From Asterias rubens (taxonomy: Eukaryota > Echinodermata > Asteroidea > Forcipulatida > Asteriidae), in assembly GCF_902459465.1 (NCBI RefSeq), contig NC_047066.1, forward strand, positions 11,101,047 to 11,165,046: DNA of 64,000 nucleotides. The letters run 5' to 3'. A model generated the notes under the pieces. That model had not been told where the DNA came from. It saw only the letters and a list, made by a program, of their open reading frames with translations, and did not search any database. Shown here one piece after another: positions 1 to 12,600 of the stretch (the first letter of the stretch is position 1; the number at the start of each line of letters is the position of its first letter). Position numbers and translations under genes: made by a program.

Positions 1-477
1 ATAACCTTTTTGACACTCCTTGAATTTTCTTCTGTGTATTGATGTTGTTAACCAGCTGTAACCACTGTGCAATTAAGGCATTAGGGCTGCCATGGTGTGA
101 ATAAATAAGCAAAAGTTTCAGATTTGTTAAGAATTCAGTAAGTTTGGGTTTTTGGTCCAACATCTTTTTTTTTTGGTGTGTGATTTTAAAGTTTCAAATG
201 ATACAGAAAGGACAACTGAAGACATTTCATCTGTGTGGAGTGGGTAAACAAGCAAAAGCTTCAAATTTTTTGCGAATTTTGTTAGTTTGGGTTATAGTTT
301 GCTGGCGTCACAAAATTGACAGATTTAGGGTCAATTTTGTGTGTGTGATTTTATGGTCTCAAATGATACAGAAAGGACTTCTGGTGACATTTCATTTTTT
401 TTTTTTCATTCCACATTTGTTGAAGTAGGAAAATGTTAATGTCATTTCCATATCAAACTTTTCGAAAGTCTTCTTAC
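1..477. other. DEPDC5 intron, no feature seen
   Basis: A+T-rich. It holds two loose copies of a phrase containing ACAGAAAGGAC and ACATTTCAT, near 195-225 and 368-395, about 170 bp apart, which suggests a small decayed tandem duplication. No exon was recognised. Confidence 0.5.
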
Positions 478-658
478 CTCTTGCAGGTCGAAGCCCTCTC
501 TCATAGCAGCACCTCCTAAACAGATGTAGTTATCACGATGATTCCATTTATTATCTATTGGATTACGGAATATTCTAGTATGGCGGATCTCGTAGCCAGA
601 CTTGCAAATCGGCCACAGTCTGTAGGAGTAACCCAGCTTCAGAGTTGTCCTCTGTTTC
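478..658 (-). CDS. DEPDC5: DEPDC5 exon n (last visible)
   Basis: 181 bp, acceptor TTTTCTCCCAG, donor GTAAGA. Encodes [19 protein letters not shown], then [18 protein letters not shown]; the human counterpart is EYKWNYLDQYICSAG. The gene continues beyond the left edge; no further exon was found in 1-477. Confidence 0.87.
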
Positions 659-3600
659 CTGGGAGAAAAAATAGATGGTATTTAAGCAAACAATCATATA
701 TTTGTTTATAGATGCTAAATTTGCATCAGGGATAGAATTTTTATATTTTTTTTATATATGGATACATATGTATCTGCTGCATGATGAGTGCCTTATGGTA
801 GGAAATAGTCTCATCAGAAGAGAGATATGCCAAAGTTTGATTAGCTCTTATTCTGAATGTCTTATATATATACATACATGTATAAATAGGATTCAAACTG
901 CCTCTAGCTACTGGGTATCAAAGATCAGGGGTTCAAATCCCACCAGAGTAATATGCCTGTGATTTTTGTTCATAGAACTCGGGCAAGTACTGAGTAATGT
1001 ATTAAAGTTCTAACTCACATCAGTGGGAGGGTAAAACCAAAATTAATAAACAGAATAGAAACAACACTTTTTTTCCATTAAAAATGGCATCCATCCAGGT
1101 TAAATGTTTTATGATGCACTCGCTAAATTTCCAATAGTCAATTCTTTGTTTAACCCCAAAATCATTTCAAAATTTACCCAGTCAGTTTCCCTTGTGGTTT
1201 ATATTGATAAATTTCCAATAGATAGAGTTATCATGAAAGATGAAATTAAATTAAAAGCCTCTAATGTAATAAAGAGACGGGGCGAAGATTACTAACCTCT
1301 TTGTGTATCTGACGATCTCTATGCTCTTCATATCTGGCTTGAGGCTTATCTTATGATACGACTGACCATAGCTCAAGATAAACACATGCTGTGTGGGAAA
1401 AGGAAAGAACATCGGTGAAGGCATAACTATTTATTCCTGGGGTTGTTGGGTATACATGCATGTACAATAAGGGAATAACAGAGTGGTAAATCAGCTTTCA
1501 GTAACCATCTAATACAAGGCCTTTGTTTCAGCCCCGGGAGAAGGTGCAAGTGACCCTAGTTGATTTGGGTCAACAAGCCCAAATCAGTCTGTAGCAGTCA
1601 CCTTGAAGTGGCCATCAAGTGACGATTCTCACAAACAATTTCTATTAAACAATTAAACTGTAAAAAAACAAGTTTCGTATAGTGTGATCATGTCAGGTGA
1701 ATAGTACACAAATATTGACTGCTTTGCGTGCTATGGTTAAAACTACAAATCCCGAGGGTATCCCCGGAGCGTTCTATTGTTCCTGAGGCGCAGCCGAGGG
1801 AAAATTAAATGGTCCGGGGATCACCGAGTCGTAGTGTTAACCTTAGCACGAGTTAAAGCAGTCAATATTTGTTTTATAACACCCCCAACAGACTGTTTTA
1901 TCATCTTCGTACACGTAACGTTCGTGCGCGCATTTCAGATACACAGATGCACAACTGATTGGGTTCGAGGTGGGTAAAAAGACGTCATGGTAATGCACGC
2001 CGTGTGATAGTCGTCATATGGCAAATTATGCACTATCACACGGCAAACGGTGCACTATCACACAGCCGCCGTCTAGTAAAACTAAGACATATCATGTGAC
2101 GCGCTTTAAACCAATGAAAATGCAGAATATTTGTAAGGGGTGTTATAAAACAAAAGAATGCAGAAGCTCCATCTTGAAGTATAACCCAATGCATCTTTGG
2201 AAATTGAGCGGTTAACAAATAAATCAAGCTGCCAAGATGGACGCCATAGTTTACATGTACATGTAACATGCCAGGTTTTATAGCTGTGTAACTGCATTGC
2301 TTTTAAATCAGCACGCCATGATGGTTGCCAGTGTTGGTTTGACTCTAGAATCCTTTTTGCACTGACCATGCACATTGGGAAATGTATAATGTTGAGTCAA
2401 TGTTTGTAGGGTGTCATGACCGAGTGGTTTAGAGCATCGAATTCAAGTTTTAGTGGTTACATGTAAGTCATCTGAGTGTGGGTTAGAATCCCGGTCGTTA
2501 CACTGGAGTCCTTGAGCAAGCTGCTTTACTATAATTACTGTGTTCACCGAGGGGTATAAATGGGTACCTGCAAGGATAGAGGTTGACATTGTGTATGGAA
2601 AAGCCACTAGCCCCAAACTGTGGCTCATGGCTGTGTACTCCCCAGGGAGCTGAGAAAGATTAAATGAATGTTATCGGTCCAATGAACAGGGCACTAATGT
2701 AAAGCGCATTGAGATATTAATGTGAAATGAGCTTGAACTAGTTGTTTTTATTATTTATTAATACTGACCTTGTCTGGATTAGTGACTAAAGGAAGATGGC
2801 TGCTTCCCTTGAGGGATAAATTGGCTATCTCTGATTTGGGCAACAGAATCAGCTGGTAATTCTGCAAAAGGAATGGTAGTCAAAAACAAACAAACAAAGA
2901 AACAAAGAATTGTCAGAAAAGAAATGTGCTGTTTTGTTTTGTCAAATTACTTTTATGACATTTATACTGATTGTTTTCTTTCGAAATCTCACGTTTTTTT
3001 GTAAAGCTGACTTTTAAACTAGACACCTTAGGTAATTGTCAAAGACCAGTATTCTCACTTGGTGTATCTCAACATGTGCATAAAACAACAAACCTATGAA
3101 AATTTGGACTCAATTGGTCGTCAAAGTTGCGCGAAAATAATGGAAGAAATAACACCCTTGTCGCTTTCAGATGCTTTGAATTTGAGAACTCAGATGAGGT
3201 CTCTTATTCAATTCAAATAATTTTATTTAAGTGAGAATTTACCTCTTTCTAGTAATAAAATTATGTTTTTTCAGAAGGAGCTGTTTCTTACAATGTTTTA
3301 AACTAACAGCAGCTCACCATTGCTCGGTACCAAGTAAGTATTTATGCTAACAATTATTTTGAGTAATTACCAATAGTGTCCAGGGCCTTTAAAAGAATTG
3401 TAGTGAAACGACGAAGAAGAATATTACAAAATTGTCAGAAAAGAAAGCTGCTGTTTGTTTTGTCAAACTAATTATTGTATTTATATTGAAATTGTTTTGT
3501 TCAGAAATCTAACCTGTTCAAGCTTGGATGTTAGGGCTTTGTGTACATCTGTTTATTTTAAAAGAATTGTAGTGAAACAAAGAGGAAGAATAAAACAAAA

Positions 3601-6600
3601 TTTGTAGAAAAGAAAACAACATCACTGCTTGTTTTGTCGAACTACAAAACACATTTAAAAAACAATTCCTCAAGAAATCTTAACTGTTCAAACTTAATTA
3701 ATCTTTTTGGTATTTTTACTCAAGTGCATTGAAAAAATAAACTTAACTTTGTTTCTAGTTTCTATTCATCCTGCTATAACAAAATATTAAAAAATAAAAA
3801 TAAAATTAACAAAAAGGAGTAAATTTTCTTCGAAAGCAAAATATTAAACTTCTCAAAAAATGCTAACTGCAATGCTAACCTGAATCAATCTCTGTGAGAT
3901 GAGTTCCTCAAAGACGCTCTGGATGGTTTTACCAGATGGAGACATCTCCTCGCCATCTTCGGGAATGATGTCCAAGGTTTGTGGGTTCTCATGGAAGTCC
4001 GTCTCCAGGGTCTTGTTGTCAGGATAGAAGTCTGTCGTGATCGGGAAACAGGCTGTGGCAGTCAGAGACTTCCAATCCACGCCTAAGAACAAATACCAAT
4101 CAAATAATTGTTTAAAGGCAGTGGACACTATTGGTAATTACTCAAAATAATTATTGGCAGAAAACCTTTCTTGGTGATGAGTAATGGGGAGAGGTTGATG
4201 GTATAAAACATTGTGAGAAACGGCTCCCTCTGAAGCACCATAGTTTTCGAGAAAGAAGTAATTTTCCACGAATTTGATTTCGAGACCTCAGATTTAGAAC
4301 TTGAGGTCTCGAAATCAACCATCTAAACGCACACAACTTCGTGTGACAAGGGTTATTTTTCTGTCATCATTATCTCGCAACTTCGATGACCGATTGAGCT
4401 CAAATTTTCACAGGTTTGTTATTTTATGCATATGTTGAGATACACCAACTGTGAAGGCTAGTCTTTGACAATTACTGCCTTTAACATAGGATTGGAACTG
4501 CCTCTAGCTACTGGCAGTCACGGTAGTCTTATTGGTAAGACACTGCTCTAGAATTGCAAGGGTTGTGGGTTCGAATCCCACCCGAGTAACATGCTGGTGA
4601 TATTTTTTCACAGGACTCGGGAAAGTACGGAGTATACAGTGCTAACACACATCGGTGTATGGGTAAAACCCAAAATTAATATTATTTATCCCCGATGCAA
4701 ATTTAACATCTATTATATAACATAACTTTACTTGTTGGTTCCTTGATCTAAAAACATTTAGTAAATGTCAAAGACCAGTATTAATAATAATAATAACAAC
4801 AAAAACAGCATTTAAAAGGCGCATTATGAAGCACAGATTCCTCAATGCGCCCAACAATCAAAACAAAAAGCTAAACACTTTACCAATTAAAATATAGGAC
4901 AAATACTAAGTTAACCGAAAAATATCTCACTCACACAGCACTTGATGTACCCTAACATTTGCATAAAATAACAAATCTGAGAAAATTTGAGCTCAATTGG
5001 TCATCAAATGTGCAAAAAAAAAAAAAAAATGTCTGACAATGGCTTCATGTACACCTCAAACATTGCCCTCTTGTGGTCATGTTTTAAACTGATTACAATA
5101 GAACTTTATCACGCTGTCACCATCTTGGCCATGTTCCCTGTTTCCAATAACAGTAATGAATGCTAACATTCTTTGAACATACATGTAGCACCAGACTACT
5201 ATTTTGTCCAGCCTTATAGTTTGGTTACATGAGTTGGAATAGAGCTAAAATCAAGATGACCACGCCATGATAAAGGTCTTTATCTTCCAGTACGCGCTAA
5301 TCCACCAATCAGAAGCTCGAACTAATAGGGGGAAAAAACATATACGACCTCTGTTTTATATCCTACGTACTTCCTCTGTTTTTATTACACAGTGCGTATT
5401 GGGAAAAGGTCATTTTGTCACGCTCCGTATACGAACGGTGCAAAAATTACATTCTTAACTTTGTGCGCATGAAATAACGCTCTGATATTATTAATTTCGC
5501 CCCTTGTAAGTTAGACTGGAAGAAAAATTTGTTATCACACGCGCGCTCGTGAATTACGAAAAAATATAGCGCGTCTGTGTCCCATATATCCACGCAGAAG
5601 CGCTATATTTGTTTGTATTCCACTCGCGCTTGTGTGATAACTTATAATAGAGGTTACTTTACCTGTTTGTAGGAAGGGTGTCCAAGCTTGCTCTCCAGTA
5701 ATGCCCCATCCGCATCCAATCCTTCTCTTCAAATTCACCATCAAACCGAGCATTCTGTTTGGAGAATCTAAACGAAATTCACCAGCTGCATTAGCGAAGG
5801 GTAAATACCACCATTGAAAACAATAAATCAAGTAGTTTTTCGTACTTTAAAATTTATATAAATGATTTTTTTTTTTTTTCAAATGAAAAATTACTCCGGT
5901 TATAATGCAAAATACATGTAGTCCATACAGGTAGTTTAGCTACAGGATATCAAACAAGTCAAAACTAAAAAACTAAAAAAAGGTTTAACTTTTCTTTTTG
6001 ATATCGTTCTGATAAAAACTGAATGTGAACAGAATTTTGAGGTGTCAAACAACCATGTCTTTTGAGAACCATCACAATTCATAGAGAGATTTGTACATGG
6101 TGTTACCGCAAACCTAACCAGATTAGAGTCATACAAATGATGTTATCAAAAACCTTACAAGATTGCATGTTCACAGTGCACAGTTCAAAAACATAAAGTT
6201 CTATCACATGGTGATACCGAAAATCTTACTAGATAAATTAATGCCATCCCACCATACAAAGTTTCAGGTGTAATCATTACCTCCATGATGTAACATACAA
6301 AAATTGGACCCCAAGAGGCATGCATGACCTTTGACCTCACCATCATTAGTAGTCTCCTCTCCAGCGGATTCATTGAAGAGACTAGATGCACTTGATGATG
6401 AACTGATGAGGTCACTGCTGCTGTTACCAGTGGACTCGCTGGTCAGGGAGCTGTGTTTGTGATGAAGCTGGATCACATCTCCATGAGGTCCTGTACCGAA
6501 TACAATCAAAACGATCGTTGTAAGGATTAGTTTTGATGAATGTAGAACGTTTTGAAAATAGGCAAAAAGATGTTATATAATCAGCCCGTGTTATTTCAAC

Positions 6601-9600
6601 TTATAAGATCTCATAAGACTCTTATACAAATGTTATAAGACTGCTCTTAGCAGTTCAAAAAAGGTTCTTATATGATTCCTTTTAAAGACCCTGGACTCTA
6701 TTGGTAATTACTCACAATATAATTGTTAGCATAAAACCTTACTTGGTAAGAGTAATGGAGAGAGGTTGATAGTATCAAACATTTTGAGGAACGGCTCCCT
6801 CTGAAGTGTGGTAATTTTAGAGAAAGAAGTAATTTTCCACGAATTTGAATTTGAGACCGCAGAATTAGATTTCGAGTTCTCAAAATCAAGTATCTGAAAG
6901 TACGCAACTTCATGTGACAAGGGTGTTTTTTCTTTCATTATTATCCTGCAACTTCATGGACCAATTGAGCTCAAATTTGGACAGGTTCTTATTTAACATT
7001 GTTTAATGCATATATGTTGAGATACAGCAAGTGAGAAGACAGGTCTTTAAGTTCTTATTATTACAAGCCGTTTTTGTCCTTTTCTTCTTTTGTCCAACTG
7101 CAACCCCCACCCCCCCAAAAAGTTACAAATTTAAATTTTGGCGTTTTAAATTAGGTTCACATTAGGAGTAAATTAATACCTATCCTCTGCTGTAAAAGAA
7201 CATAAAATTAAAATAAAACTCGGTACTTTCCCCGGTCCTATGAAAAATGTCGTTGTTTATATTGTATTTTGAAATGTCAATTGGATTTAATGTGACATCA
7301 ATTGTGTATACAAACATAAAACTTGCAACATGAGATACAATGCGAACTAACTTCAGCAATGCTTTTTTGTATTGGTAAGTAATAGCACATTTAAAGGCAG
7401 TAGACATTATTGGTAATTGTCAAAGACTAGCCTCCACAGTTGGTGTATCTCAACATACGCATAAAATAACAAACCTGCACAAATTTGAGCTCAATCGGTC
7501 AAAGAACTTGCGAGATAACAATGAAAGAAAAAAACACCCCTGTCACACGAAGTTGTGTGCGTTTAGCTGCTTGCTCGAGACCTCAAGTTCTAAATCTGAG
7601 GTCTCGAAATCAAATTCGTAAATAATTACCTTTTCTCAAAAGCTATCACTATGGCACTTCAGGGAGCCGTTTCTCACAATATTTTATACTATCAACCTCT
7701 CCCCATTACTCGTTACCAAGTAAGGTTTTCTGCTAATAATTATTTTGAGTAATAACCAATAGTGTCCACTGCCTTTAAACATAAAGCACAATATTGAGTA
7801 ATACATGTGCGTGCAGAGGAAGAAAGAAAGGAAAAAAAGAAATTCCTGACTCACCATGAGGGAAGGTATGGGTCCACCTCCTCCGATCTGGAGTCAGCTT
7901 GGTCGTCAAGGAAGCAGGTACGAATGGATTATTACACTTCTGTGTCTTCATGTTGTGCACTTTGAAGATTGACTTGTCAAACTGTGCACATTCATCCATC
8001 TCACTGTCTGAATCATAAGATTCATGTGATACTGGATAGTAGATACCAGTTGCTGTTTTAGGGGGTAGCTTTGGCAGGCTGTTGGCGTTTGTGGAAGCTG
8101 TGCTGTTTTTTAACTGTGGGATAAACAAGGCTAGCAGTTAAATACCTAAATTACTTTTTCAAAATAAGTTTGAAAATGGGAGAATGTTTGCTTACAGATA
8201 TCACTGAGTTAAGGCTGATTGGTTAATAATACTTAAAAAAAACATTTAGATTCTTTTTTTTACTCAGTTAAAAAAGAAATTGTTTATCACTTGTCACTAC
8301 TAAGGAAATAAAAGTTGAATTGCATAATTGAATTGAAGAGAATTGAGCCCAGTAATTGGCTGTTAAATAACTGACTCACAAGGGAAGATCCTAACCATTT
8401 GATTTTGTTATGTTTGGTTTGCGATATTCACCATGTGTGTATCTACTTGCCAGGTAGAGTTTGTTCCATCATTCTGATTGTTGAATCACGTGTTGCATAT
8501 TATCAATTTGGTTGCCATGCTACCCTTCTCAAATGGGGTACTAAATAATTCCTTTTGTGAAGACAGGACACAGAACAAAGGACTGTCCTGAGTAAAGATA
8601 CACAAACAATACAAGACAAGTACGTGAACTATTATACACATATTGACTGCCAATGAGGTAAATAGTGCAAGTCTATTCCCCGGAGGGACTTTGAGTGACC
8701 AGAAGAGGGCCAATAAATGAAAAACGTCCCTCTTCTTTTTACTTTTTAAGATTTATATTCGCAAAGAAACCTTTAGAATTCTTTTTTTTGTGTACGGGCA
8801 ATAAGGCTTATGAATACAACAATTTTGTGATCATACTTAAGTCTAATTTGTATCTTTTAGCACGGAATGGTAGTTTAAAACATCACTTTACTTGTATTAA
8901 GTTTTTAACCAAAAATGATATACTGGCTAATTTCAAATGGGAGTAACTCAGCAACGGCTGCGATTCACCCCAAAGTTTAGACATATACATGTACCCAATA
9001 ACTGCTAATGGTGTGTTCTTTCCAGCCATGCATATAACTATATTTTTGAAATTGTCAACACCTCACTCATTTTCACAGAGCGGGTCACATGTGTTTTTTA
9101 ACACCTCGATCTTAAATGTGAAATAAGAAAAGAAACTTGGAAAAGAAAGGGAGTTTTTCAGTTGCTGTTCACAGTTCATGTCAAGGGAGGGCGCTGTAAC
9201 CAGTCAAAAATTATAAGACTATAGTGGGCCTTCCGGCTCGGGCACTGATTCCGGAAAACATGCGAACGATCACTACATTTTATTAGTTCACCCCACGTGA
9301 CCGTGGTTCAGCCAACCACAATACAAAACAAGCAAGGTGTGTTATGAAGAAAAATAGACCTGACATCAAACGAAGACAACTTACGTTTTTTGTTGGCAGT
9401 CTGAACTTTGGAATGAAGTGTGATTGAGCGGATGAGAAATGCCGCTGTCTCTGACTAGGTGATAGATAGAAGCTGTAGTTCAGCCAGTATGGGATATGGT
9501 GTGTATTGGTGGAATTCAGGCTCTTGGCTTCATCATCACTGAACTGAGACCAGAAAAAGCAAAGGACAAATAAGAAAATATACAGTTTTTGATTTACCCT

Positions 9601-12600
9601 TAGTACGCCAATGTGTGTAAGCACTTTAAAGTCAGTACTTTCCCAAGTTCTGTGAAAGATATTCACAGGCATAAAATAATGTAAAAGTGAAATGGTCATC
9701 GTGTGATCTGAACACAGTGTGATCTCAGTGTGTTTAATGTGTGGACCAACTATATTCAAACCACACACCATTCACACAGTTGTCACAGTCTGGGAGTGGT
9801 CACACTGTGAAATGATCACCATGTGAACACAGTGTGATCTCAGTGTGTTTTCTGTGTGGACCAACTATATTCAAATCACACAGTTTTCATAGCCTGGGAG
9901 TGGTCACACTGTGAAATGATCACCGGGTGAACACAGTGTGACCTCAGTGTGTTTTCTGTGTGGACCAACTATAATCAAATCACACGTCAATCACACAGTT
10001 TTCATAGTCTGGGAGTGGTCACACTGTGAAATGATCACCATGTGAACACAGTGTGATCTCAGTGTGTTTTCTGTGTGGACCAACTATATTCAAATCACAC
10101 AGTTTTCATAGCCTGGGAGTGGTCACACTGTGAAATGATCACCGGGTGAACACAGTGTGACCTCAGTGTGTTTTCTGTGTGGACCAACTATAATCAAATC
10201 ACACGTCAATCACACAGTTTTCATAGTCTGGGAGTGGTCACACTGTGAAATGATCACCATGTGAACACAGTGTAACCTCAGTGTGTTTTCTGTGTGGACC
10301 AACTACATGTACAGTGTATGTTCAAATCACACATCATTCACACAGTTTTCATAGTCTGGGAGTGGCCACTGTGTGAAATTGTCACCATGTGAACACAGTG
10401 TGATCTCAGTGTATTTTCTGTGTGGACCAACTATATTCAAATCACACAACATTCACACAGTTTCCATAGTCTGGGAGTGTCACTTAAGGGAGTTGTTTCT
10501 CAGAATGTTGCCCGTTACCAAGTAAGGTTTAATGCTAACATACATGTATATTTTGAGTAAATACCTAATGTGTACAGTGCCTTTGTGTTCAACTTAAAAC
10601 AAGTTCTCAATTTTAATTATCCAAATCGAAAAAATAAAAAAAAATGGTGTTAAGTATGTGCTTACCAAGAGTAGAGGTACTGGATGAGGAGGTTGCTCTG
10701 CCAGACAAACCAAGTCACTCCCAACACCTGCAGCAAATTTACAAACAATGGACCTGAATAGTTGGCTTGAGAGGTATTTACACAAGATTGCTCAGGATAA
10801 AAAAACACCCTTTAATTTTAGTCTACAAATGACTGTAAATGAAGTTCATGCTAAAACCATTTATTTTGTAAAATATATCCCTGAGAAATGAAGCAATGTT
10901 CAAGAACCGCCAGGGCAAATCACAAGTGCTTAAACATTAAAAAAAAAGAAACAAATAAAAAATGAGTGATTTTAAATCTAACTCTTGCCGTATTCTATCT
11001 ATTCACTTAAAATGTGCAGGCGCACAAAATAAAGACATCTGCAATCAATCACACATCAATTTCTGAAGTACTTTCTGGCTTTACAAGTCCAAGTCACTTG
11101 CAGTTCAAAGGCAAGAATTAGATGCAGCCAGTGTCCAGGACGAGAACTACAAAAACAGCACCTGCCTCATCAAATATTTGTGGTTAAAGGGACACGTTGC
11201 CTTGGATCGGTCGAGTTGGACCGTGTAAAAAATGTTTTGAAACTGTTTGTTACAAAATGCTGGGTTAGAAAGATGTTTAAATTTAGAATATAACAATCGA
11301 CACAAATATGCCTCAAAATTGCATGGTTTTCCGTATACGTCGAGAACTAGAACAGCGCGCCATTCATAAAATAACAGACCGTGTTAGTTTGCAAAGTGAA
11401 AGGAAAACAACGCAATTTCAAGGCATATTTGTGTGGGTTGCTATATTCCACTTTTAAAACATCTTTCTAACCATGCAATTTATAACGAACAGTTTCAAAC
11501 GCTTTTCATGGACCAACTCGACCAATCAAAGGCAACGTATCCCTTTAAACTTACCATAATCAATCATACGATGCTTGGTGATATCACACAGTGTTCTGTC
11601 CACGTGGAACACGCCAGCACCAGGCGTAATAATTTCAACCACTTGACCCGTCCGATCAAAGTTTCTGTTGACGTAGTGATTGTCAAATACTGTGAGTGGG
11701 GTGGACAGAGAAGATGGATGCTTTAAAGTGTTAGGTTATAAGTGCCACTTGGGGATTACATATATCTTGAGAAAAGACATCTATCACACTTCAGCTTATC
11801 CCCCTTAAACTATGCAGCTATAGGGACCTTGGCATGCTTAGGGCTCAATTTAATATAGCTGCTTAAAGCAGAAAGACAGTTCTCTAAAGGAAAAAACTCT
11901 ACCTGGCAAGTAGATACACACATGGTGTTATCGCGAACCAAAGAAGTTTTTTTCTTCTTCATATTTCCCAGTGTCACAGGGTACATCAGCACTAACAAAA
12001 CTTGCTAAGCACACAAACAAATTGCTAAGCAAAATTAGGCTACCATTGCTGGTGTGACTGGTACCCCGCTCATTTCTTGCTTAGCAAAGAACTTTGCTCA
12101 GCATAATCTTCTGCTAAACAGCTTTACTGGGCCAAGGGGTAGGCTAGCCTGGGTAGCTGAAGCTAATTATTAGTTTGCCTAAATGTGTCTGTTCTTTATT
12201 TTGGTTTCATGACAGTTGTCCTATCAGTTTGTACACAATGATACTGGTAGAGTTTTGTTCTGCATCCTTTTAACCAAATCAAGTTTTGATACATTAATCT
12301 ATAAAATCTTATACTCCCTATAATTTTTGCATTGCCTCATCCAAATTAAACGGGGATTCAAAGATCCTCCTTTGTTGACATGAGTATAATCTATGTACTG
12401 ACCGTTGAGTGACATGTTGATTGCTTCTAGTAGATTACCATCGGCTGCCTTAGAGTTGTAGCCTTTTGGAATTCTATCATCTGCTGGAAGAGAAATTCAC
12501 AACTTGCTTTAAAGGCACTGGATATGTTTGGTAATTGTCAAAGATCAGTCTTCTCACCTGGTGTATCTCAACATATGCATAAAATAAAAAACCTGTGAAA

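Noticed and set aside
4530-4580. tRNA gene
   Set aside because: A and B boxes are present, but there is no acceptor stem pairing and the sequence continues into a repeated SINE body. The same holds for 14122-14193 and 49671-49741.
9283-9771. 162-codon single-exon gene
   Set aside because: Only 9385-9543 is coding (DEPDC5 exon g); the rest reads through intron with splice signals at both borders.
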